A DNA stretch of 64,000 bases from Bradyrhizobium diversitatis (GTDB taxonomy: Bacteria; Pseudomonadota; Alphaproteobacteria; Rhizobiales; Xanthobacteraceae). Made by a program: the position numbers and the translations under genes. Under the pieces are notes generated by a model. That model was not told the origin of the DNA and searched no databases. It saw nothing but the letters and a program-made list of their open reading frames with translations. The stretch's first letter is position 1; each line of letters begins with the position of its first letter. This document shows positions 18,742-27,289 of this stretch, in pieces. Location: positions 1 through 64,000 of the forward strand of contig NZ_JACEGD010000040.1 of the NCBI RefSeq assembly GCF_016031635.1, in the 5' to 3' direction.

Positions 18742-20337
18742 TCACACTCTGATGTCGACGCCGCTGCTCGATCCGAGCATGCGGCCGTAGCCGCGCCCGA
18801 CCGGCGCGGCAGCAACGGTTTCGTCCTCGCTGATGATCAGCCGGCGGGCATTGCCACCATTGTCGTTGTTCTGTCCGGACTGCTGGCCCGATGAATTCTG
18901 GTCGCGCAGGCTGAAGGACAGCCCGTTGCCGCCGGTCTTGAAGCCTGCATCGTCGAGCGCGCGCTGCAATTGCGGTGCGTCCTGCTTGAGCATCGACAGC
19001 GTCTCCGCCTTCTCCACCGTGAGATGCGAAGTGACCTGGCCGTTGCGGTCGACATTGATGCGGACGTCGATGCGGCCGAGTTCTGCCGGGTCGAGGCTGA
19101 TGTCGAACCGGGACTTGCCGGCGCGAATGGCAGCCGCGATCTCGATCGGCACGCCGCTGATCGGCACGGCCGCATGGCTTGCCGCGGTCGCGGTGAGCGT
19201 CGCGGTCGATGCTGTGGCGGCCGAGGTCGTATTGGTCAGCGGCGCCTGCATGGCGGAAGCGGCCTGCGCGCCGGTATCCGTCGGGGCGATGGTGGCTTGC
19301 GTGCCCGCATGCGCGTGCGTGGCCGGCGCGCCTTGTGCCGGATCGGCGGCGCGGTCGGCGAGAGCTGCCTTGGCCTCGGTCGCTCCGCCATCTGCCTGCG
19401 GCTTTGCGGCTTGCGGATGCGCGGCCGTCGCGCTCGCCGGAGCCGGTGCGGCGTTCGCCTTCCCGGTGTCCTGGCCGATATTCGAGACGTCGGTCTGGGC
19501 CTGCGCGGTTACGGCGTCCTTGAACGAGGTCTTCGGCGTGCCCTGGCTGACGGCGGCGATCAGTCCGCCATTGGCCTTTGCATCGGTCGGGGTCGCCTCG
19601 CTCGCTCCGGCCGCGGTCTCGCCGAGCGTCGTCGTGGTCTCGGCATCGACCTCGGCGCCCGCGGCCTTGGCGCTCTTGTCGCCGGCGGTATCGGTCTTGC
19701 TGCCGGCGATCTGCGCCGCAGTGGAGGCACTGGCGGCAAGACCTGCTGCGGCGATCGTCAGCGGCGAGGCGGCGGCATCGCTGGCCTGGTTCGCAGCCGC
19801 ATTCGGATCGGCCGGCACGACGGGCGCGGCAACGACAATCGCGTTCGGATCGGGCAGGGTGGGCTGCGTCGCATCGGTCGACGCGGCGGCAGCCGCATCG
19901 GCGGCGGCAGGAGCGTCGGCGCCGTCGGACTTGTCGCCCTTGGCCTCGTCGGATTCGTTCGCCGGTTTGGCCTCCGATGTCTCGGACTTGTCCTTGATCT
20001 TGCCGGCGTCCTTGGCGGAATCGCTGGCCGCGTCGCTCTTGTCGTTCTTCGCCGGCGCAGACGTGTCGGTATCGTCGCTTGCCCTGCTCTGCGAAGGCTG
20101 GTCCGTGGAAGAGGTGTCGCGCGGACTCCGGTCGGATGCTGTGGAGGATGACGTCGAATCGCTCCGGCGCGGGGCTGTGTCCTGCGCCTTGTTGGCGATT
20201 GCCTGGGTATTGCTGTCGACCAGCGAGCCGAAAGCGTCGCTGGCGGGCGTGTCTTTCGAGGCTTGCGACCGGGCAGGCTTTTGCTGCGCGCTCTGGACTT
20301 GCACGCTTGCCACGACATCTGACGTACGACCAACCAC
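18742..20337 (-). CDS. fliK: Flagellar hook-length control protein FliK
   Basis: 531 residues from a GTG at 20337 preceded by AAGGGG; a TTG 39 bases upstream lacks a ribosome site. The first 400 residues are low-complexity, rich in Ala, Ser, Asp, Thr and Lys, as expected for the molecular-ruler part. The C-terminal domain (FDISLDPAELGRIDVRINVDRNGQVTSHLTVEKAETLSML) is the Flg_hook switch domain that acts on FlhB. Base composition in the linker is strongly GCC/GCG biased. Confidence 0.92.
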   Translation of the reverse strand: MVGRTSDVVASVQVQSAQQKPARSQASKDTPASDAFGSLVDSNTQAIANKAQDTAPRRSDSTSSSTASDRSPRDTSSTDQPSQSRASDDTDTSAPAKNDKSDAASDSAKDAGKIKDKSETSEAKPANESDEAKGDKSDGADAPAAADAAAAASTDATQPTLPDPNAIVVAAPVVPADPNAAANQASDAAASPLTIAAAGLAASASTAAQIAGSKTDTAGDKSAKAAGAEVDAETTTTLGETAAGASEATPTDAKANGGLIAAVSQGTPKTSFKDAVTAQAQTDVSNIGQDTGKANAAPAPASATAAHPQAAKPQADGGATEAKAALADRAADPAQGAPATHAHAGTQATIAPTDTGAQAASAMQAPLTNTTSAATASTATLTATAASHAAVPISGVPIEIAAAIRAGKSRFDISLDPAELGRIDVRINVDRNGQVTSHLTVEKAETLSMLKQDAPQLQRALDDAGFKTGGNGLSFSLRDQNSSGQQSGQNNDNGGNARRLIISEDETVAAAPVGRGYGRMLGSSSGVDIRV

Positions 20338-20519
20338 AGGCGACCCCTTGGGAGCAACTCGGACAAGGGGTAGCAAGGAGCGGGCCAGCGTCCCTTCATG
20401 TAGATTTATACAACAAAATCAAAGTGTTGATTGTTTATGCCGCCGCCCGGCAGCGCGCCGCGCCCCCCGCCATTTCTGCCGCCCCGGCAAGAATTGCCCT
20501 AAGCTGGCCGCCCGCGTGA

Positions 20520-20548
20520 TTGCTTCACCGGAATGCCGCCTATATTAA
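20520..20548 (+). promoter_or_regulatory. Possible sigma-70-type promoter of mnmA
   Basis: TTGCTT at 20520-20525, a 17-base spacer and TATTAA at 20543-20548, 73 bases before the mnmA start. The hexamers match the alphaproteobacterial housekeeping consensus only partly. Confidence 0.35.
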
Positions 20549-20620
20549 AGAGGTCACTCACAGCCGCTTTCGACTTGGGCAGTCGTGACCTTCGGGAACT
20601 AAAGTTCCGGGGGATCGCCG

Positions 20621-21868
20621 ATGTCCCGCGAGAAGGCACAGCAATCGCGGATCGCGCTACGCCGCCGTCACAACGCTTTAAGGCCCATGCTGAACAGTCT
20701 GGATCTCGAAGGCCGTCCCGAGGACACCAGGGTCGTCGTCGCCATGTCGGGCGGCGTCGATTCCTCGACCACGGCTGCGCTGCTCAAGGCGGAGGGCTAT
20801 GACGTCGTCGGCATCACGCTGCAGCTCTACGACCATGGCGCGGCGACCCACCGCAAGGGCGCCTGCTGCGCGGGCCAGGACATTCACGATGCCCGCGACG
20901 TCGCGGCCAAGCTCGGCATTCCCCATTACGTGCTCGACTACGAGGACCGCTTTCGCGAGTCCGTCATCGACAACTTTGCCGACTCTTACGCGCTCGGCGA
21001 GACGCCGGTGCCGTGCGTCGAGTGCAACCGCTCGGTCAAGTTCCGCGATCTCCTGAAGACCGCGCGTGAGCTCGGCGCGCAGGCGCTCGCGACAGGTCAT
21101 TATGTTGCCTCCCGCCGCCTGCCCGATGGCTCGCGGGCGCTGGTCTGCGCCGCCGATGCCGACCGCGACCAGAGCTATTTCCTGTTCGCGACCACGCGCG
21201 AGCAGCTCGATTTCCTGCGCTTCCCGCTCGGCGATATGACCAAGCCGCAGACCCGCGAGCTGGCGCGCCGCTTTGGGCTCGCGGTCGCCGACAAGCACGA
21301 CAGCCAGGACATCTGCTTCGTGCCGACGGGCCGCTACACCGACATCATCACGCGCCTGCGTCCGAATGCGATGGACCCCGGCGACATCGTCGATCTCGAC
21401 GGACGCGTGCTCGGCCGGCACAACGGCATCGCCAATTTCACCGTCGGCCAGCGCCGCGGTCTTGGCATTGCATCCGGTTCGCCGCTGTTCGTGGTGCGGC
21501 TGGATGCAGCGCACCGCCGCGTCGTCGTCGGTCCGCGCGATGCGCTGAAGATGCACCGCATCAGCTTGCGCGACGTCAACTGGATCGGCGATGGCGACAT
21601 CGACAGCGCGATCGGCGGCGGCCTCGAGATGTTCGTGCGCGTGCGCTCGACCCGCAGCCCCCAGCCGGCGTGGCTGCGCGGCGGCAATGGCCAATACGAG
21701 GTCGAGCTCGTCGCCGGCGAGGAGGGCGTCTCGCCCGGCCAGGCCTGCGTGTTCTACGACGCAGCCAGCGGCCAGGCCCGCGTGCTGGGCGGCGGCTTCA
21801 TCCAGAGCGCCGCGGCGAAGGTTGGCGCGGCCATCTCGCGCCCGCTGGCGGAAGCGGTCCGCGGCTGA
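20621..21868 (+). CDS. mnmA: tRNA-specific 2-thiouridylase MnmA
   Basis: 415 residues. PP-loop SGGVDSS at about 43-49, the first catalytic Cys in TPVPCVECNRSVKF and the second in DSQDICFVP are all present, as are GHYV and FTVGQRRGLGI. It puts sulfur on U34 of tRNA-Lys, -Glu and -Gln. The first 22 residues are basic and not conserved in the family; an ATG at 20687 (MLNSLDLEG) with AAGG before it is a serious alternative start. Transcribed away from fliK. Confidence 0.95.
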   Translation: MSREKAQQSRIALRRRHNALRPMLNSLDLEGRPEDTRVVVAMSGGVDSSTTAALLKAEGYDVVGITLQLYDHGAATHRKGACCAGQDIHDARDVAAKLGIPHYVLDYEDRFRESVIDNFADSYALGETPVPCVECNRSVKFRDLLKTARELGAQALATGHYVASRRLPDGSRALVCAADADRDQSYFLFATTREQLDFLRFPLGDMTKPQTRELARRFGLAVADKHDSQDICFVPTGRYTDIITRLRPNAMDPGDIVDLDGRVLGRHNGIANFTVGQRRGLGIASGSPLFVVRLDAAHRRVVVGPRDALKMHRISLRDVNWIGDGDIDSAIGGGLEMFVRVRSTRSPQPAWLRGGNGQYEVELVAGEEGVSPGQACVFYDAASGQARVLGGGFIQSAAAKVGAAISRPLAEAVRG

Positions 21869-21910
21869 GAGCGATGAGATTGGGCCCGACTCTAGCCGCA
21901 ACAGCGGTGT

Positions 21911-22150
21911 GCCCCCTCTCCCGCCTGCGGGAGAGGCACAGGCCGCCCTTGGCGGCCGTTCTGAAGTTGGACGCCGATGCGAAGCATCGGCTACGGGAGA
22001 GGGCTCGCTCCACCAGAGATATATCGCGAGCGGAAAGAACCCTCACCCGCCACGCTCTTGCGAGCGCGCCGACCTCTTCCGCATCCGCCTTCGCCAAGGC
22101 TTCGTCGGACAAGAGCGCGAGAGGCTCCAGACCGCGCGCGGGGCAGGATC
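21911..22150. repeat. Mosaic of intergenic repeat fragments
   Basis: Within the 334-base gap between mnmA and the methyltransferase. CCTCTCCCGCCTGCGGGAGAGG is a perfect hairpin, CCGATGCGAAGCATCGG is another, and CTCTTGCGAGCGCGCCG / AAGAGCGCGAG echo each other. This wording is that of dispersed rhizobial palindromes that have inserted into or recombined with each other. The remainder is upstream sequence of the next gene. No coding potential supported. Confidence 0.5.
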
Positions 22151-22202
22151 CGTTCTCACCAACAAACACACCTTAGAGAATCTTCGCGCAAGGGCAGGGG
22201 GC

Positions 22203-22841
22203 ATGGCAGCAGACATCTCGCGGGCCGGGGTCGAGAAGGCCTATGGCCGCTGGGCGCCGGTCTATGATCTCGTGTTCGGCAAGGTGTTCGACGCCGGAAG
22301 GCAGTCGACCATCGCGGAGGCCGACCGCATCGGCGGCCGCATTCTCGACGTCGGCGTCGGCACCGGGCTTTCGCTGTCCGACTATTCGCGCACCACGAAG
22401 ATCTGCGGCGTCGACATTTCCGAGCCGATGTTGCGCAAGGCGCAGGCGCGCGTGCGTGCGCTGCGCCTCTCCAATGTCGAAGTGCTCTCGGTGATGGATG
22501 CGAAGAACCTCGCCTTCCCCGACAACGCCTTCGACGCGGTGGTCGCGCAATACGTCATCACTGCCGTGCCCGATCCCGAAGGCACGCTCGACGAGTTCGT
22601 CCGCGTGCTCAAGCCCGGCGGCGAGCTGATCCTCGTCAACCACATCGGCGCCGAGAGCGGCCCCCGAAAGCTGTTCGAGCTCGCCTTCGCCCCCATCGCC
22701 CGCCGCCTCGGCTGGCGCCCGGAATTCCCGTGGGCCCGCCTCGAGGGCTGGGCCACAAGGCACGGCGGCATCACCCTCACCGAGCGCCGACCCATGCCGC
22801 CGATGGGCCATTTCTCGCTGATCCGCTACTGCAAATCGTGA
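22203..22841 (+). CDS. pmtA: SAM-dependent methyltransferase, PmtA-type (phosphatidylethanolamine N-methyltransferase)
   Basis: 212 residues from the ATG at 22203, preceded by AGGGGGC; the frame is open far upstream through repeat sequence, which I exclude. YGRWAPVYDLVFGKVFDAGRQ is typical of the Sinorhizobium/Bradyrhizobium PmtA type. Motif I is ILDVGVGTGLSL, then VDISEPMLRKAQ and VLKPGGELILVNHIG. The enzyme methylates phosphatidylethanolamine toward phosphatidylcholine, a lipid needed for effective symbiosis in bradyrhizobia. A UbiE-like or general methyltransferase is the alternative. Confidence 0.78.
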   Translation: MAADISRAGVEKAYGRWAPVYDLVFGKVFDAGRQSTIAEADRIGGRILDVGVGTGLSLSDYSRTTKICGVDISEPMLRKAQARVRALRLSNVEVLSVMDAKNLAFPDNAFDAVVAQYVITAVPDPEGTLDEFVRVLKPGGELILVNHIGAESGPRKLFELAFAPIARRLGWRPEFPWARLEGWATRHGGITLTERRPMPPMGHFSLIRYCKS

Positions 22842-22887
22842 TTGCGTGATATGGGAACAGGGGACGCCGCCCCGGCGTTTCCTTTTC

Positions 22888-23244
22888 ATGCGCACGACAT
22901 CACACATCATTCTGGCCGGCCTCCTGATCGCCGCTTCAGGCAGCGCGATCGCGCAGGCCCCGCCCGCCCCGGCGACGCCGCCACAACAGACCGCGCCGCC
23001 GTCCCCGCAGCACGCGGCCAATTGCACGCCGCAGGACCGTCCGAATCGTCAGGCCGACGGCACCACCATCGGCCAGTCCCGGGAACCGCTCGGCGACAAG
23101 CTGGCCAAATCCGACGGCGTGCTCTGCCCGCCCTCCGGCATCGACCCCGAGATGCACGCGCCGGCCCCCGACACCGGCAGCAACACCCCGGTGATCCCGC
23201 CCCCCGGCAGCCCCGGCGGGGATCCAAACGTGAGGCCGAAATAG
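22888..23244 (+). CDS. Hypothetical secreted Pro-rich protein
   Basis: 118 residues from the ATG at 22888. A signal peptide (MRTTSHIILAGLLIAASGSAIAQA) is followed by a Pro/Ala/Gln-rich stretch, then a small domain with two Cys (NCTPQDRP, VLCPPSG) and a Pro/Gly-rich tail. Periplasmic or outer-surface. It follows the methyltransferase by 46 bases, so it may share its transcript. No family recognised. Confidence 0.6.
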   Translation: MRTTSHIILAGLLIAASGSAIAQAPPAPATPPQQTAPPSPQHAANCTPQDRPNRQADGTTIGQSREPLGDKLAKSDGVLCPPSGIDPEMHAPAPDTGSNTPVIPPPGSPGGDPNVRPK

Positions 23245-23265
23245 GCCCTTAGTCCCCCAGAATCT

Positions 23266-23350
23266 CGTCGTGCCGGGCTTGTCCCGGGCATCCACGTTCC
23301 CGGGGCTGCGAATGAAGGCGTGGATGGCCGGGACAAGCCAGGCCATGACG
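23266..23350. repeat. Palindromic intergenic repeat (second copy of the 10389 family)
   Basis: TGCCGGGCTTGTCCCGGGCA and CATCCACG on the left are mirrored by CGTGGATGGCCGGGACAAGCC and CATGACG on the right. Wording matches the element at 10389-10475. It lies after the secreted-protein gene and before the tRNA and could end that transcript. Confidence 0.7.
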
Positions 23351-23510
23351 AACGCATTGAAAAAGGGCCGTATTCGCAAGGCGGCTTGTCCCGACGTAGC
23401 CTCGGCGAGGCCGGAAAAAGGCGGCCCACTTTGCTTGACTTCCCGCCGCCCCCTTCCTTATATGCCGCGCGTTCGCGAGATCGGCCTCAAGTCGCCGCCG
23501 CGATCCCTGT

Positions 23511-23587
23511 GGCGGGGTAGCTCAGCTGGTTAGAGCACGGGAATCATAATCCTGGGGTCGGGGGTTCGAGTCCCTCCCCCGCTACCA
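23511..23587 (+). tRNA. tRNA-Met (anticodon CAU)
   Basis: 77 bases from GGCGGGG to a genome-encoded CCA. D-arm GCTCAGCTGGTTAGAGC, anticodon stem CGGGA/TCCTG around the 7-base loop ATCATAA (anticodon CAT), and T-arm GGGGGTTCGAGTCCC all fold. The acceptor has a G1-T72 wobble. The sequence is that of the elongator methionine tRNA of alphaproteobacteria; tRNA-Ile2 with a lysidine-modified CAU cannot be excluded from sequence alone. tRNA 3' ends are common integration sites, and the region to the right is accessory in character. Confidence 0.93.
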
Positions 23588-23734
23588 ATCGTTCGATTTT
23601 GCCCCTAAACTACGATTTCATGCGATCTCGTCCGCAGGCGGTAGGAAGCCGAGCCGATGCGTGAATTGGCGTCGGCTGAAAGGGCCGCGCATACGGTCGG
23701 AAACCCCGTTCCCGGCACAGATGCGCATCGCGCT

Positions 23735-24457
23735 TCAGAACGGATCTACGGGAACCGCGAAGATATAGCCGACGCCGCGTTCGGTCTGAATGACGCGCGG
23801 CGCACTTGGATCGACCTCCAGCTTGCGCCGCAGCCGCAGCACCTGAACGTCGATGCTGCGGTCGAAAATGTCTTCATGAATGCGGGTCGCCTGAAGCAGA
23901 TGCTCGCGGGTCAGGGGACGCTGCGGCGCCTCGAGGAACGCTAGCAACAAGGCATATTCTCCCTTGCTGAGCGGGACCTGCGCTTGACTGGGATCAATGA
24001 GCTTTCGACCACGCCGCTCCAGCTTCCACCCATTGAAGCGATAGCCTCCGCGCTCGGGATCGCGGGCGCGCGCGGCACGGCCTATCTCCTGCCGTCGCAA
24101 CACCGCCCGAACGCGTGCCAGCAGCTCGCGCAGCGAGAACGGCTTGACGATGTAGTCATCGGCGCCGAGCTCGAGCCCGACGATGCGATCGATTTCGTCT
24201 GGGCGGTGGCCCGTCGTGATGATGACAGGCACATCGGAATGAGAACGGATCTCCCGCAGCACATCCAGACCGTCATCCTGACCAAGGCGAAGGTCGAGAA
24301 TGATCAGGCTGGGCCGGCCGGCCTCGAAATGATGTTTGAGTTCGGACCTGTTGCACGCCGCCTTGGTCGGGACATTGTGCTCCTCCAGATATTTGATCAC
24401 CATCTGTCGCAAGGTGGGATCGTCATCGACAACTACGACGTGGCCAACTGCATGCAT
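23735..24457 (-). CDS. OmpR/PhoB-family response regulator (paralog 1)
   Basis: 240 residues. Receiver domain 1-120 with acidic pocket VVDDDP, phosphoacceptor Asp55 (LIILDLRLGQDDGLD), TTGH and Lys105 in VKPFSLRELLARV. The C-terminal winged helix has LSKGEYALLLAFLEAPQRPLTREHLL and IHEDIFDRSIDVQVLRLRRKLE, ending with QTERGVGYIF. No histidine kinase is adjacent, so it is an orphan here. Its motifs are nearly the same as those of the regulators at 29577 and 38231. Confidence 0.9.
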   Translation of the reverse strand: MHAVGHVVVVDDDPTLRQMVIKYLEEHNVPTKAACNRSELKHHFEAGRPSLIILDLRLGQDDGLDVLREIRSHSDVPVIITTGHRPDEIDRIVGLELGADDYIVKPFSLRELLARVRAVLRRQEIGRAARARDPERGGYRFNGWKLERRGRKLIDPSQAQVPLSKGEYALLLAFLEAPQRPLTREHLLQATRIHEDIFDRSIDVQVLRLRRKLEVDPSAPRVIQTERGVGYIFAVPVDPF

Positions 24458-25070
24458 ACTTCACTCAAAAATCCGCTATCGCATCCTGATCCCTGAGGAT
24501 ACCAGGGTCGAATCCAAACGAGCGCAATTCTCCCGGAAAGCCGCCAGCGAGATCCTGGCCGTGACATTCACGGCCATCCTCATGGAATAAGAGGCACTTG
24601 CCATCGCGTAGCGGTCTCGCCCTTCCTAAACCCGCACGATCAGAGCGGCGTGATGTCTCGGTCATCAATTGCCGCTTCCGACCAAAGTCGCCGCCGTATC
24701 TCTGCGGCGCGCCGAACGGCGCTCTTCCGACTACGAGCGCAGAATTACCGTCCCATTTCAGGCCCGGCAGCCCGCGTTACAATCGTAATCCAATTGCGTC
24801 ATTGCGGCTCGCGCATGGTGCGGCTCGGCATCAATCTCCCCGGCAATGAGCCCACGCTCGAGGGGAGAGACTTCTCCACACCATCGGCGAGCCGCGTGCT
24901 TCGTGTCGCGCCCGCGCAGGAGCGACTTTGGCCGGTCCGAACGATCAGGCGGTTTCAGCGGTAGCGCGATGTCGCGCACGCGAAGTCCTGATGTAGCGCG
25001 CACGTCCTATCCATGACAGGCGGTCGTTCGCAACCGGGACGATCGACGTGATCGAGATAGGGGAATGCCG
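24458..25070. other. Long intergenic region upstream of response regulator 1
   Basis: About 610 bases. A 67-codon minus-strand frame (24465-24668) ends 7 bases before the regulator, but it has no recognisable features and I do not call it. A short palindrome TTACAATCGTAA lies at 24777-24788 (separate entry). Nothing else is supported. Confidence 0.35.
24777..24788. promoter_or_regulatory. Palindrome TTAC-N4-GTAA upstream of response regulator 1
   Basis: GTTACAATCGTAATC around this site matches GTTACCATTGTAATC at 38093-38107 in 13 of 15 bases. Both lie upstream of paralogous response-regulator genes in otherwise unrelated sequence. Either site could be an operator; binding protein unknown. 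Confidence 0.3.
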
Positions 25071-25289
25071 ATGTACAAACGATTTGGGCGGTGGACGGCA
25101 GTCGCCGCTTCGTTGCTGTTCAACTGGATGCCCGCCCTTGCGGCCGATGCAAGCACGATCGGTGCGGTTCACGGGATCGCAGCCGGCTCGCTTGGCCAGA
25201 ATCAAGCCTCGGAGCATGCCGGCGCGTTCCGCCAGGCTCCCATAGGTCACCGGCAGCCGCGGCAATGCGTCAACTGCGCCAAGAGTTGA
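25071..25289 (+). CDS. Small secreted protein, 72 aa
   Basis: The ATG at 25071 is six bases after AGGGGA; an ATG six bases earlier overlaps the site. The first 26 residues are a clear signal peptide (MYKRFGRWTAVAASLLFNWM, cleaved after ALAA). The mature part is about 46 residues and ends QPRQCVNCAKS, a CxxC pair at the C-terminus that could bind metal or form a disulfide. No family recognised. Confidence 0.5.
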   Translation: MYKRFGRWTAVAASLLFNWMPALAADASTIGAVHGIAAGSLGQNQASEHAGAFRQAPIGHRQPRQCVNCAKS

Positions 25290-25403
25290 CGCTGTCGAAC
25301 TTGATGCCTCACGCTTGACTGCGTGGGGGGTGACAGCGCCCGTTCGCGTGGTACTCGTGTCCATTCCGAGCCGAAGGATTTACCTTGGCGCAGAACAAGA
25401 CCA

Positions 25404-25426
25404 GGCGCCCGCCGGAAGCGGGCGCC
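25404..25426. terminator. GC-rich hairpin between convergent genes
   Basis: Arms GGCGCCCGC / GCGGGCGCC with loop CGGAA. It lies between the small secreted-protein gene and the end of the glycosyltransferase gene. No strong T run on either side, so its role as a terminator is uncertain. Confidence 0.4.
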
Positions 25427-25522
25427 CTGAGGGAATGGCTCACCAAGAGCCATTCGATCGGGTTTCTCTCCTATGCGATAGCCCGGACAAGGGAGGGGAT
25501 CGTTTCCCAACCCAGGGCTATG

Positions 25523-26869
25523 TCACCTTGCTGCTCGGCGGGAGCGGGCGGGCTTCATGGTGGCGGCGCGCGGCTGCGCGCGTCGTTGTCTTTCCAGACG
25601 GTGGATGATCCGGAGAACCTCCAAACGTGTGTCGATGCTGGCGAATTCGTCGGCCATTTGGGTGGCGCGCATGCGGTAGGAAGGACGATCAAGCACTGTT
25701 CGCGTTGCCTCTCGCAGTGCTTCAGATGTCGGTGCGTTGGTCGCCAGGTTGATCCCGACGCCCGACCACGCCACGCGTGCATTGACGTCGGCCTTGTCCT
25801 CGATCAGGCCCACCGTAACCAGAGGGATTCCGAAGCTGAGTGCCTGGTTGACGGTGCCATAGCCTCCGTTGGTGACGAGTGCATCCACGCGGGGGAGCAG
25901 CCATTCGAACGGCAGGTAGCTGGCAAGCCGCGCATTGGAGGGTATGGGTCCGGGGATCGTTTCAATCGGTCGGCCGCCGGCGGTGGCGACAACCAGCAGG
26001 TCGGGCTCGTTGGCGAGAGCCGCAAATGTTGGCGCGAGCAGGAGCCCGAAATCGAGGTTGGCCACGGTACCCTGCGTGACCAGGACGACCTTGCGTGAAC
26101 CATCCAGCTCGTGCGCCCAAGGCGGCAACGGGGCCTGATTTCGGATGATAGGCGGCGTTCCGACGAAATGCACCGTGGGTGGAAGCTCGCGCGGGAATTC
26201 GAAGCTCCGCACTGACAGCTGCAAGTAGGCATCGGCCAGGCCGACGACGGAATGGAAGAGCGGCACCGACACCGGTCCCACGCCGCAGGTCTTCAGCACC
26301 TCGTTCAGTTTGCGCAGGACGGGCTGGTCGACGTTGGCGTCGTGCTCTCCCGCCAGGACGGCGTATTGCTCGCGCTGCTCCTTCGTCGTCGCAGGCGGCA
26401 GGCCAACGAAATCCGGTGCGCCGTCATCGCGCTTCCAGTGCAAGAACGATGTGCCGCATAGCACGATCGGTGGCCTCGTCTCGCGCGGTCCGAGCAGCAT
26501 CGGCAGGACGCCGAACAGCAGGTCATCGCCGACGATGACGTCGGCTTGAAAGTGCTTCAGCGCCTCGCGAAGGCCTTGGTCCTGGGCAGGGATGGCATCG
26601 ACGAAGAGGCGTTCGCAGACGATGCGAAGCCACTGGGATCCCGGTGGGACATCCTTCAGTTCGGGAATCGGCGAGGGCAGATCCCGCCCGTCGAAATCGG
26701 CGTCGGCCGGAAGAGGAAGGAATTGCGCGCCGCTGGCTTCGATGCGCTCGCGAAATGCGGTCCCGGTCAGGAAGGCGATCTCGTGGTCGTCGTCGAGAAG
26801 TATCCGCGTGATCGCGAGCATCGGACTGATGTGGCCCGCCGCAGGCGTCGAAGCGATGAGAATCTTCAT
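25523..26869 (-). CDS. GT-B glycosyltransferase (family GT1/MGT-like)
   Basis: 448 residues. N-terminal Rossmann start KILIASTPAAGHISPMLAI, then the C-terminal sugar-nucleotide part with VVLVTQGTVANLDFGLL, LPFEWLLPRVDALVTNGGYGTVNQALSFGIPLVTVGL and a final DEFASIDTRLEVLRII. This is the macrolide/UDP-glycosyltransferase pattern that decorates small hydrophobic acceptors. The usual HxGxGT appears as TNGGYGT, so the His is replaced by Asn. It has an Arg/Ala-rich tail. No other sugar or secondary-metabolite genes adjoin; acceptor unknown. Confidence 0.85.
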   Translation of the reverse strand: MKILIASTPAAGHISPMLAITRILLDDDHEIAFLTGTAFRERIEASGAQFLPLPADADFDGRDLPSPIPELKDVPPGSQWLRIVCERLFVDAIPAQDQGLREALKHFQADVIVGDDLLFGVLPMLLGPRETRPPIVLCGTSFLHWKRDDGAPDFVGLPPATTKEQREQYAVLAGEHDANVDQPVLRKLNEVLKTCGVGPVSVPLFHSVVGLADAYLQLSVRSFEFPRELPPTVHFVGTPPIIRNQAPLPPWAHELDGSRKVVLVTQGTVANLDFGLLLAPTFAALANEPDLLVVATAGGRPIETIPGPIPSNARLASYLPFEWLLPRVDALVTNGGYGTVNQALSFGIPLVTVGLIEDKADVNARVAWSGVGINLATNAPTSEALREATRTVLDRPSYRMRATQMADEFASIDTRLEVLRIIHRLERQRRAQPRAATMKPARSRRAAR

Positions 26870-27289
26870 GGTTGGCCTCTGATTGTCGAACCTCGACCGT
26901 GGCTGGTCGACGAGCAGAGGGAGGGTGCTAAGCTGCCTGTTACGGCCAAGCTTCGGCGCGCCTCCAATTGGTTACGGCGGCAACGCAGCAAGGCCAATTC
27001 GGGATGCAGCCCAACTTGGCTGCGCGTCCCAGTGCGCGGCGGCTACCAGCTCAACGGCGGGAAGCTGCGGCTCGCAGCGGCAGGCTCGCAGCGGTGCCGT
27101 TCGGAACGCTCCGCCACGTACGGCATAATGCCAGCCGCCCCAGTCGACAGGCGACGATGTTGCGAAAGAGGCTGCGAATGTTGCAGCCGTAGCATGATTT
27201 TGCCGATCCGCAATGATGCGGACATCGCGGTGCCTCAGGCTCCCTGGCCTCAAACGTCACCTGCCGGGTGGCGGCTTGGCGAACTGAAA
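26870..27289. other. Divergent intergenic region
   Basis: About 420 bases between the glycosyltransferase and aminotransferase genes, which are transcribed away from each other. Open frames here lack starts with ribosome sites and any recognisable motif, so I treat the stretch as promoter and spacer. It is relatively GC-rich with several GGC/GCC repeats. Confidence 0.35.

Noticed and set aside
18833..20548. 571-codon plus-strand frame opposite fliK
   Set aside because: Almost only Ala/Ser/Val, a mirror of the Ala/Asp/Ser-rich FliK linker.
23511..23587. tRNA-Ile2 instead of tRNA-Met
   Set aside because: The anticodon CAT permits both, but the body matches elongator tRNA-Met of alphaproteobacteria.
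24465..24668. 67-codon minus-strand frame ending 7 bases before response regulator 1
   Set aside because: No ribosome site, no recognisable features and codon use like non-coding sequence; left as intergenic.
26546..27289. Extension of the aminotransferase frame 248 codons upstream
   Set aside because: The extension crosses the glycosyltransferase start and the divergent promoter region and has no protein-like features; the signal peptide marks the real start.
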